From the NCBI GenBank assembly GCA_027924645.1, contig BSBN01000242.1, positions 4,526,001-4,590,000 of the forward strand: a DNA stretch of 64,000 nt. Reading direction: 5' to 3'. The first letter of the stretch is position 1. Each line of letters starts with the position of its first letter. Made by a program: the position numbers and the translations under genes. The notes under the pieces are model-generated. The model saw only the letters and a program-made list of their open reading frames with translations, made no database searches and was not told the DNA's origin. The stretch comes from Cunninghamia lanceolata. Its lineage: Eukaryota > Streptophyta > Pinopsida > Cupressales > Cupressaceae. This document shows positions 33,401-43,407 of the stretch, piece by piece.

Positions 33401-34492
33401 TGTTGGCAAGAGACACTATATGGATTCATGGTTGTTGTCATTGATGGCAACAAAGGTCATCCCACATATCCGTAAGTCATGGTGTGTCTCTACTGGAAGT
33501 CAGAATAAAGATTGTTGTGGTCCGGTGAACAAGAACAGAGCATGTGGCAAGGTCCGACAGATTGGTCCGGATCTCTCAGAGGAAGTGTCTTGGTGCAGTG
33601 CAGATTTGGGGAAGTCAAGAGGACTACCTTGAGTGGTATATTCCAAGGATTTAGCCTCCGGTGATGGACAAGGAAAAAGATATGAATAGTTGAGTACCGG
33701 ATTCCTGAGAGACAGTGAAAACAGAGGAAGAACTGACTGACAGAGTATCAGACTACTTTCCGGATGTGTTACTGTTGATGATAAAGGTTGTGAAGGCATG
33801 AATCATGTTTGGCCGACATGATTAATGATATCTACAAGTATATGCTTGATCCGCATTGCTTGGTGAGAAAGGATTCAGCCGACAGAACAGAGTTTGTAAG
33901 AAACTAGACTGTTCCGGATGCCGACTAGAAAGGTGATGAAATTACTTGTGCGGATATATATAGAGGATGGATTTAGTTGTGAAGTGTGTGATTGTGTGAA
34001 AGTATATGTGAATAAGTGCAGAACAGAGAAGAAGTAGCAAGAAAGATCCGGTATGTGAAAGGATAGCAGAATAAAGAACAGAGGAAAGATGAAGTGCAGC
34101 AGATCAGTGTACTGAGCCTAACCGGAACTGAACTCCAGCATATGCAGATGCTTCCAATCAGTTCAAGACTGTGATTCTTATCACTTTGTAGATAGTGTGT
34201 CTCCTTGTAGGTAGTGGGCCTCTTTGTGAGCAGTGTGCTCGGGCAGTGAGCCCTAATTGGCAAGTGCCATTTTTGTAATTTCCTATTCTTCTAATAGAGA
34301 ATAATTTTTGGGTTAATCACCCCGTGGTTTTCTCCCTTAACAGGGTTTCCACGTCAAAAATACTGTGTCATGTGTTTCTTATTTCATGGCAATGTTTTTG
34401 TGTTTGATTCAATGCTGCATTAATTAACAATAAAGTTCAAAAAGGGAAATAATTAGGATAACTGATTCACCCCCCCCTCTCAGTTATCAAAA
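33401..34492 (+). repeat. W LTR 3
   Basis: 1092 bases. Its last five bases are CAAAA instead of CAACA, followed by the duplication AAAAG. This reading makes the run of eight A at 34489-34496 fully explained. Confidence 0.92.
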
Positions 34493-34497
34493 AAAAG

Positions 34498-35790
34498 GTG
34501 TATAGCCAAGATGTATGATCAACCACCCTAGTAGTAATAATCTTTGTGGTTTCCAAGTCTCTGATAATAACCAACTCAGGTGTGAACTCCATTGTCTTCC
34601 CTGTACCACTATGAGTACTCTGATATATGGAAAGAAGATTATTGGTCAAAGAAGGCACACAAAGTACATCATTGAAAGTACCTTCACCAATATCAATGGT
34701 TCCCTTCCTAATTGCATTCATATATGTGTTATTACCCATCAAAATAGGTGGCATATCACACAACTCAAATGAAGAAAACATATCCTTGCAAGAAGCCATA
34801 TGATGAGAAGCACCTAAATCAAGAAGCCATTTACCTAATGTAGAATGTGTACTTGCACAAAGTGCTTTACCTTTATGTTTAGGTTCCTTACCTTTCCTTG
34901 CATGAGATTCAAAAAGTACTAGCTGTGTAGATGATGAAGGAGTAGAAGAAGAATCAGGAGGTGAAAGTTTGTTCTTTTGAACAAGTTGCATCAACATGTC
35001 AATCTGTTTCTTATAACAAGTATGTTCATCATGCCCTGATTTCTTATAATAACCACATGTAGGCTTCTCCTTCTTAGGTAATTTTTGTGCTTGATCTGTT
35101 TGTGGATTTTTCTTATCTTTCTTTTGTTTCTTTTTAGAAGAACCTGACGCTTTCTATTCCTTAGGTTGTGCAACCACCAAAGCATGATTCTGTGATGGCT
35201 TAATGATACCCATAGAAATAAGTTTCTATTGCTCATGCACCAACATCTCATAAAAGGATGCAAATGAAGGCATAGTGAAAGTAGAACCCATAGTCAACCT
35301 GTGAGTGTGAAAGCTAGAAACAAAAGTTGCATATTTAGGACTAAGTTTGTTCAACACATTGTATCAACTGGATGTCCTTTTTCTCAATACCACATGCTTT
35401 ACATTGTGCTCTTAGATCATTAACCTTAGTTATATAATCCTAGATGTTGCTAAAATTATTAGGATCAAGGCTCATCAATTCATTATCAATTTGATAGCCT
35501 TCAACTTCATCTTTTGTACCATACAATTTTTCCAATTTATCCCAAGCATCATGTGAATTTGTACATGCCTCGATCTGAAACAAGAGATCTAGGGAAATGA
35601 AACTACGAAGACATTCAAGAGTTTTAGTATGCTTTATCATCCATTTTATCTTTTCCTTATCATTTGTGGGTTCAGGTATCTTGTTTTCAACATATAAAGA
35701 ATGTCCAAGATCCATGAGAACATTCCATGCATGTTGACTCCAAGTTGCATAGTTATATGGTGTTAACAATGGAACCCTTGATTTATCCAT
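34498..35790 (-). pseudogene. X gag-protease fragment (Ty1/copia)
   Basis: The N-terminal part (35790-35440) reads as a UBN2-like copia Gag (YNYATW, LWDKLEKLYG-like segments). A frameshift near 35365 is followed by a Gag tail with one knuckle whose second Cys is Tyr (CGYYKKSGHDEHTC) around 35030-35070. Then comes a protease (DLGASHHM near 34820; the usual DSGAS has Leu for Ser) and the start of a pre-integrase segment. W cuts the frame at 34497. In-frame stops near 35220 and 35155. The element would have relied on other copies for integration and reverse transcription. Confidence 0.85.
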
Positions 35791-36182
35791 GATTTAGAGG
35801 AAAAGTAGAGCACAAGAAGCTATATCAAAGTACAAATTGAATCAATGTTGTGATTGAAGCCCCCCCCAAACCAAAACAACCACCAATTTCAACTCTTTTC
35901 TAATCAATGAGTGATATGTACCCAAAGTGCTCCAAACTAAAAATTTGATGTCTAAAGAAAAATCTGGAAAAATGGCATGGACAGAACTGTAGATCACACA
36001 ATTACCTTTCCAACGCTTATAAGAAGTTAAAATTTCGATGAAGTGGGCGAAAGTTGTGAGCTTGGGAGTGCAAAATGCAAGATCTGGCTTCAAAGAGCTA
36101 TATCTGGCACCTGCAAAAAAATATCAGAAAATAAACTACACCACTGCGAAGTGCTCGGAACCAAATTTCTAAAGATATCTTG
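35791..36182 (-). other. X leader, part next to gag
   Basis: Untranslated leader between gag and the interruption by Y. The sequence resumes at 50659. A run of nine C lies at 35861-35869. No gene. Confidence 0.5.
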
Positions 36183-37388
36183 TGTTAGATTTAGGGCAGA
36201 CAATTGAGAGGGGGGGTGAATTAGTTGTACAAAACATTCTTTCAATTTAAACACTTAACTCCACATTGTTATTCAACAGCATAATAGTAAATCAATCATG
36301 GAAACACAATGCAACAAATCAAGAGCAGAAACACATTAACACATGAGACACCAAGATTTTGACGTGGAAAACTCGGTTAAGGGAAAAACCACGGGCTATT
36401 AACCCAAGATTGTATTCTCTATTAGAAGAATAAAAAGAACAATAAGACACATGCCAATTAGGGCTCACTGCCCGAGCACACTGCTCATAAGAGGCTCACT
36501 GTCTACAAGAGACACACTGTCTACAAAGAAATAAGTATCACCTACTTGAACTGGAAAGTAGCATCTTCACCATGCTTGAATCAGTTCCATTAAGCCCAAT
36601 ACTTTTGCTCTACCTTTCGCTCTCTTCCTTGCTACCACACTCTCATCCCACAAGACACCCTTTGAAATGACTTTACAATCCCTTATTTATACAAGGCATC
36701 GACTTAGGAACAATCATCTAAGTTGGTAAACATCTACAAGAACATCCACAAGATGTGTAATACATTTGGTCGGCCAGTCTCAGGAAGAACACCATCATCT
36801 AGAGTTTATTCTTCAATTGCAAGCTTCAACTTCAATGTAGATCACCAACACGAACTGGACACAATCCAAAGACCACCACAAGCTTTCCTGAATCACCAAG
36901 AACATCCACACTTCATCTGCTTACTAGAATCCTTCTCTGCTTCATCCGAAACTTCAAGAACACAGTCTGTCATCACTGTCACAAAGGAATAGATGCTTCC
37001 GGACCTTCAATTCATGAACCAATCGAGTTGACACTTCACAAAGATGTCCTCAACACTCCCTCAAATCTACAGAATGGACTAATGCATTTATGGATCTCAC
37101 TGGACGTATCTGTGTCATGCTGTCACCTCTGAACACCTGCCAGAATCGGTTTCACTTGAGTAGCCATAACTTCTTCAGATCTTCATGTGGACCTCTAAAA
37201 ACTTTACTGGATCATCTCAAGACACATATCTACAAACCCTTTGAACCACATCCTTTGATCTAGATCTTAGCTGGGATCTTCACTTCACTATCTCCATTGA
37301 TCCTCTCTGCTCATCCAATTCTTCTCATCAATGCAACATGAGTATGTTGACATCAATGACAACACCGGTTAGACCCATACTTGCAAAA
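36183..37388 (-). repeat. Y 3' LTR (left copy)
   Basis: Plus strand starts TGTTAGATTT. Its inner end reads TTGCAAAA where the right copy has TTGCAACA. It contains the CACTGCCCGAGCACACTG block shared with W LTRs in reverse orientation. Confidence 0.92.
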
Positions 37389-37749
37389 ATCTCCCCCTTT
37401 GTCATTGATGGCAACATATGATGTGAAAAACTATTTTAACCATTAAGACAAAAACTTCTCCTTACTGTCACAACTCCCCCTATCAGCAACAACCATTCAC
37501 ATGTCTTCTCTTTCTTTACTGCTCCCCCTTTGATCATCAACCACTTGTTTTTCACATGTCTTCTCTCCCCCTTTGACATCAATGGCAAAGGGCTTATACT
37601 TGCAACTCCAACATTTCAGAATCATATCAGCTGCTCCCCCTGAGTGGTAGCTCCCTATCATCAATCCAGACCACAAGATATGACTATGATATCTACCCGA
37701 CTAATGCACTCTAGTGCACCTTAGTTCATCACCAGAGGGGCAATAACCC
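37389..37749 (-). promoter_or_regulatory. Y polypurine-tract array
   Basis: The plus strand shows CTCCCCCTTT at 37391-37400 next to the LTR, with further CTCCCCCT words near 37473, 37521, 37565 and 37633. CATTGATGGCAAC at 37403-37415 can pair with GTTGACATCAATG at 37346-37358 inside the LTR (one mismatch). The layout parallels that of W and Z. Confidence 0.65.
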
Positions 37750-39210
37750 CTAACTTCTCCCTGAGATACTCAAAAGAGTCCTTAGGTAGAGGTTTAGTAA
37801 AGTGTCTACAATCTGATCCTTGGAAGGCACAAACACCAATCTGACTTCATTCTTTTTCACTTGCTCTCTCAGAAAGTGAAACTTGATAGATATATTCTTA
37901 GTCTTAGAATGCAACACCAGATTCTTAGATATATTTATTACACTTGAATTATCACAGAAGATTGTGATAGGCTCCTCATACTCCACTTTGATATCTCTTA
38001 GCATCTGCTTCATCCACAAAACTTGAGTGCAACTACCTGCTGCTGTAATGTATTCTGCTTCAGTTATAGACAAAGATATTACCTCTTGTTTCTTGCTTAG
38101 CCAAGAAACCAATCTCTTTCCCAAAAAGAATGCTCCACCACTGGTACTCTTCTGGTCATCCACATCTCCTGCCCTATCTGCATATGTATATGCATGAAGA
38201 GAGAAATCATGATCTCTAGGATACGACAAACCATACTCAGCTATCCCTTTTAGATATCTAAAAATCCTCTTGATTGCCATGACATGAGATTCTTTGGGAT
38301 TAGCCTGGAATCTAGCAACAAGACCAACATCCTGCATAATGTCTGGTCTAGTTTGAGTGAGATACAACAGTCCTCCAATCATTGACCTATACTTTGTCTG
38401 ATCAGCCTTAGGAGAATCATCATCTTTGCTCAATTTACATCCGGTTGCCATGGGAGTGTTCATTGGTTTTGAGTCTTCCATCCCAAATTTCTTCAACAAT
38501 TCTTTCACATATTTGGTCTGAGAAATGAAGATTCCTTTCTTTGTTTGAGTGATTTGTAGACCCAAGAAGAAATTCAATTCACCAAGCATGGACATCTCAA
38601 ACTCATTTTTCATTTGCTTTGCAAAAGTTTTACACATACTATCTCTTTCTCCAAAAATGATATTATCAACAAAGACTTCAACAATCAAGATGTTTTCATG
38701 ATCAATTTTGAAATACAAAGTACTGTCAGCAGTACCTTTATTGAAACCAATCTTCAAAAGATGCTTATCCAACCTTTCATACCAGGCTCTTGGGGCTTGC
38801 TTTAGTCCATACAGAGCTTTCTTCAACTTGCAGACCATATCACCATGATTAGATAATTGAAATCCATCCAGTTGCTCAATGTATACTTCTTCCAAGTCAC
38901 CATTTAGGGAGGTAGACTTGACATCCATCTGATATACTTTGAAGTCCTTGACGGTAGCATAAACAAGAAATAATCTGACTGCTTCAATTCTTGCCACTGG
39001 AGAAAAGGTTTCTTCAAAATCAACTCCTTCTATTTGAGAGTAACCCTTGCAGACCAATCTGGCTTTATTTATGATTACTTCACCAACTTCATTCAGTTTG
39101 TTCTAGAAGACCCATTTGGTTCCAATCACATTCTTATTTCTAGGTCTGGGAACAAGATCCCAAATGTGATTTTTCTCAATTTGCATCAGCTCTTCCTCCA
39201 TTGCTTTAGT
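37750..39210 (-). pseudogene. Y reverse transcriptase and RNase H (copia), dead
   Basis: Copia-type landmarks in order: a [15 protein letters not shown] start, [31 protein letters not shown], the catalytic box, [30 protein letters not shown], an RNase [12 protein letters not shown] segment and an ITEAEY segment. The catalytic box reads FVDN (near 38662) instead of YVDD, so the second catalytic Asp is Asn and polymerase activity should be lost. RNase H also has AD lacking the usual DADWAG spelling. A stop near 39100 interrupts the entry to the domain. The protein would have acted in cytoplasmic virus-like particles. Confidence 0.92.
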
Positions 39211-40762
39211 CCACTTTTCACATTGCAAGATTCATTTACTGTCTTAGGTTCAATCTTTGAAATTAGACAATACTCATCTGAATCTTGAGCAATTCTCCTT
39301 CTTGTTTGTACACCTTTGCTTCTATCACCTATGATCTGATCTTCAGAGTGGTTCAGTCTTACATACTTGGGAACTTTGGGAATTTCTTGATCAGGCTCAT
39401 TATCACTCATCTCTTCTTCCTGATTTACCAGATCAGTTTGAATCTGACTTGTAGAAGGGGCTTGAGCTCCTTGAATCAGAACACCATTCTGATCATCTTC
39501 ATCATATTCATAAAACCTTGAGGGTTTCTCAATTCCCTCATCAACCTTTACATTTGTACTTTCTATTATCTTTCTCAGTCTCTTGTTATAACACCTGTAT
39601 GCTTTGCTTTGAGTGGAGTAACCCAAGAATAATCCTTCATCACTTCTAGCATCAAACTTTCCTAGATCTTCATCTCTTTTAATGTAACATTTGCTACCAA
39701 AAACTCTGAAATACTTCACAGTAGGAGTGATGCCAAACCAAAGTTCATAAGGAGTCTTACCGGTATTGCTTCTGATTTGAACTCGATCGAGAGTATAGAC
39801 TGCAGTGCTGACAACTTCTCTCCAATAGATCTAAGGAACATTTTCTTCCATCATCATTGTCCTAGATGCTTCCTGGATGGTCCGGTTCTTTCTCTCCACT
39901 ACTCCATTCTGCTGTGGAGTCTTAGGAGCATACAACTATCTTTTTATTCCATGTTTCTCACAGAACTCTAAGAACTCACCGAATGTGAACTCTCCACCTC
40001 TATCAAACCTCAAACATTTCAATTTTAATCCAGTTTCATTCTCTACCATAGCCTTGAAAATTTTGAATTTCTCAAGAGTTTCTGACTTCTCTTTTAGAAA
40101 GGTTACCCACATCATCTGGGAATAGTCATCAATTAGTAACATGAAGTATCTATCACCTTGCATAGTCCTGATTCTTGCCGGACCACAAAGATCAGTATGA
40201 ACTAAGTCCAATAATCTGGTAGAAGAGAGTTCCTTACTCTTGAATGTGACTCTGCTCAGCTTACCCAACTGACATTCTTTACACAAGCTATTTGTGGGTT
40301 TCACCAATTTTGGAAGATCTCTTACAACTTGAGTATTGCTTATCTTGATGATATTATCAAAATTCACATGACACATTCTCCTATACCATAACCAACTCTG
40401 ATCAACTTGAACAAATAGGAAACTTTTACCAGTACTAGCCAAGTGGAAGATATTACCTTTAGTTTGGGTACTAGATGCAATCTTTGTTTCGGAGCTTTCA
40501 AAGATCTTGCATTTTCCATTCTTGAATCAGAGATCATAGCCTTTGTCCACCAACTGTCCAAGACTGAGAAGCTTATGCTTCAGTTCTTCAACATATAGTA
40601 CATTACCAGTTTTGTTCCTTTCATAAAAAAAATAGTTCCTCTTCCTCTGATTCTACCAACAGAATTATCACCAAACTTTACCACTCCTCCTTCATACCTT
40701 TCCAAATCTATGAATTTGTTTTTGTCACCTATCATATGGTGAGAGCATCCACTGTCAATGAC
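39186..40762 (-). pseudogene. Y protease and integrase (copia), broken
   Basis: Protease motif DSGCSHHM lies near 40740. The zinc-binding start of integrase reads LWYRRMCHVNF (the first His is Tyr), with CKECQLGK near 40285. The catalytic core has VHTDLCGP, RFDRGGEF and QQNGVVERKNR, so all three acidic residues remain. The GYSTQSKAYRCYN segment near 39610 closes the copia core. Stops occur near 40442, 39936 and 39830. The one at 39936 is TAG in place of a likely CAG. Confidence 0.9.
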
Positions 40763-41835
40763 CTAGTCATCCTTTTCTTCAACTTGGGCAGCTAGAGCTT
40801 TATGATTGACATATATAGAGGATATTGGTTCTTCATCTTTGATGGCAATAAACACCCATTCACTTCCAGATTTGTTTCCTGTCTCTGATTCATCATCTAT
40901 TACTCCTTCATTATCATCTTCTTCATGAACATAGTAACAATTCTTTTGGAACCTTGATTTGTTAGGATTTGGCCTTGAAAATCTTTCCGGACACCTTGAG
41001 GCAAAATGACTAATCTTATTGTAGTTAAAACACTTAAAAGGCAATTTTCCTTCATACTTACTAGATCCTCTTGGTAGTCTTTTTGTAATAAGGGCTTCAA
41101 GTTGAGAAATTTCAGCTTCTTCTTCTTGCATGTCTTTTCTTTCTTTTTCATACCATGAAAGTTTCCTTGATGAGTTCTCTCTCAGATCAAACCTTTGTTT
41201 ACCTTTTACAAAGGCACTGGCTTTGAATGCAGATTCAGTCTTGGGGGGTCATCTCTAAACTCGGTCATTTCAAATGCAGCCAATTGATCTCTTGTGACAA
41301 TTGTATGTGCTCTGAATTCTTCAGTGGCAGCAACCTTGATTTTATAAGAGGCAGAAAGAGATCTGAGAATTTTGCCAACAATCTCATTTTCATCCAAGAC
41401 TCCACCAGCATTTCTAATTCCACAAACAATCTCATTTACTCTTGGCATAAAAGTAGTAATATTTTCATTATCTCTCATCTTCAGATTTTTAAATTTCCCT
41501 TTCAGACTTTGTAACCTTGCACATTTAACATACTTGTCTCCTTCATGCAAAAGTTCTAGTTTTTGCCAAATCTCAAAAGCAGTTGGCAGGCCAACAACAT
41601 TTGAGAGCTCTGAATTAGATAATGCACTTAGAAGAGCTTCTATAGTCCGTAGTTTGTTTTCAGCATCTGTAATTTCATTTGGGGCTTTCAGACCACCCTG
41701 TGGAGGTATATACTATGTTGTAGCCATGGTCCAGTATGCCATTCCCATACATTGCAAGTGACATTTCATGCGACCTTTCCAAAGATTAAAATTGGTTCCA
41801 TCAAACTTCGGACTGTCCTTTTTGTAAGATGACAT
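40763..41835 (-). pseudogene. Y Gag (copia UBN2 type), broken
   Basis: Start ATG at 41835-41833, about 45 bases after the primer site. The sequence contains W-K..M..HL near the start and a LHEGDKYVK segment, then LKM.DNENITTFMPRVNEIV, a typical UBN2 Gag. A single zinc knuckle near 41000 has lost its second Cys (CFNYNKISHFASRC). A stop near 41713 and a frame break near 41206 inactivate it. Confidence 0.88.
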
Positions 41836-41878
41836 TTTGGATCTCCTCAAGCGGTTAAGCTCCTTTTAGAGGAACTTG

Positions 41879-41890
41879 GCTCTGTTACCA
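41879..41890 (-). promoter_or_regulatory. Y primer-binding site
   Basis: The minus strand reads TGGTAACAGAGC, one mismatch from the Met-tRNA complement, two bases after the LTR end. Confidence 0.85.
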
Positions 41891-41892
41891 AT

Positions 41893-42062
41893 TGTTAGAT
41901 TTAGGGTAGACAATTGAGAGGGGGGCTAAATCAGTTGTACAAAACTTTCTTTCAATTTAAACACTTAACTCCACATTGTTATTTAGCAGCATAATAGTAA
42001 ATCAATCATGGAAACACAATGCAACAAATCAAGAGTAGAAATAGATTAACACATGAGACACT
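41893..42062 (-). repeat. Y 5' LTR, first part (left of Z)
   Basis: Starts TGTTAGATTTAGGG on the plus strand, as the left LTR does. It is cut after GAGACACT, and ACACT (42058-42062) is the duplicated target of Z. Confidence 0.92.
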
Positions 42063-43169
42063 TGTTGATAACTGAGAGTGGGGGGGTGAATCAGTTATCT
42101 TAATTAATTTAACTTTCTGTTCTTCTTTAGCAACTAGTACAGTATCAAAACAAATAAGCTTAAATGAACATGAAAGCAGAAATAAACTCAGTACACATGA
42201 CACAATATTTTTGACGTGGAAACCCTGTTAAGGGAGAAAACCACGGGGTGATTAATCCAAGAATGTATTCTCTATTAGAAGAATAGAAATACAAAATGGC
42301 ACTTGCCAATTAGGGCTCACTGCCCAAGCACATTGCTCACAAGAGGCTCATTGCCTACAAGAGACTCACTGTCTACAAGTTATAAAGAGTGTAACAAGAT
42401 ACTTGAACTAATGAGAAGCATCCACATATGCTAGAGTTCAGTTCCGGTTAGGCTCAGTATACTGATCTACTACACTTCATTCTTCCTCTTCTTTTGTGTT
42501 GCTGTCCTTTCACATACCGGACCTGCCTTACTGCTTTTATACTGCTCTTCTACTTTTATTCACACACCACACCACACAACACTAAATTTCATACCGAAAT
42601 CAATCTGGTATATATATCCACACCAAGGATTTCATCCACTTTCTAGTCGGCATCCGGAATAGTCAATATTTATCCAAACTCTGATCTGTCAGCTGAATCC
42701 TTACTTATCAAGTGATGCGTATCAAGGAGATGCTTATAGAAGTCATCTAACATGTCGACCAATCATGGATGATACCTTAAGAACCTTGATTACCATCAAT
42801 ATCTCATCCGGAATAATTCTGATGTTCTGTCGGTCAGTTCTTCCTCTGTCTACTCTGCCAAACTGGACACCAATACTTAGATGCTCATATCTCTTCACTC
42901 TTTCATCACCGGATGCTCCATCCTTGGAATCTATCAGTCAATGTATTCCTCTTGACTTCCCCAAGTCCACACTTTACAAAGATACTTCCTCTAGGAGATC
43001 CGGACTTGACTGTCGGACCTTGCCACATGCTCTGTTCTTGCTTACCGGACCACAACACTCTTCAATCTGACTTCTGGTATAGGCACACCATGTCCTAGGG
43101 ATGTGTGGGATGAACTTTGTTGCCATCAATGACAACAATCATGAAGCCATAATGTGTCTTTTGCCAACA
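42063..43169 (-). repeat. Z 3' LTR (left copy)
   Basis: 1107 bases. It is TGTTGATAAC at the plus-strand start and ends GCCAACA, so the minus strand begins TGTTGGCAA as in W. Several CCGG words are kept here (for example near 42443, 42517 and 43000) that are CTGG or CCAG in the right copy. Confidence 0.93.
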
Positions 43170-43407
43170 ATCTCCCCCTTTGGCATTGATGGCAACACTT
43201 AGTGAAAAATGACTAAGTGTTATACTACACTCCCCCTTTGTTGATGCTCTGTTCTAATGTACACTTTACCGGAGCTCCCCCTTAGCTAGATTCCACATTT
43301 TTCACTGCTCGTCACTCCCCCTTTGACATCAATGGCAAAGGGTAGGGTCCGCACACCAAAATTTGCAAAACTCAATCTATCGCATAAGAATATTATCCGG
43401 TTATACT
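43170..43407 (-). promoter_or_regulatory. Z polypurine-tract array and stem-loops
   Basis: CTCCCCCTT words lie at about 43172, 43230, 43276 and 43315 (plus strand). A perfect 10-bp stem is at 43194-43203 with 43212-43221. GTTGCCATCAATG (43119-43131, in the LTR) pairs perfectly with CATTGATGGCAAC (43184-43196). Confidence 0.7.

Larger units (their letters stand above)
20665..34492 (+). mobile_element. Element W: tandem LTR-interior-LTR-interior-LTR element
   Basis: Three nearly identical LTRs (20665-21756, 27034-28124, 33401-34492) alternate with two interiors of about 5.3 kb. Periods are 6369 and 6367 bases. Target duplications AAAAG lie only at the outer ends (20660-20664 and 34493-34497), so the tandem behaves as one insertion, as expected from unequal LTR recombination between copies. 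The last LTR ends CAAAA where the other two end CAACA. Each interior encodes ORF1 (coiled coil plus zinc knuckles) and ORF2 (about 1,048 residues, unassigned), with no protease, integrase, reverse transcriptase or RNase H. It is therefore non-autonomous but protein-coding. Confidence 0.95.

Noticed and set aside
20665..34492. W read as two separate neighbouring insertions
   Set aside because: No target duplication flanks the central LTR, and the AAAAG pair is only at the outer ends.
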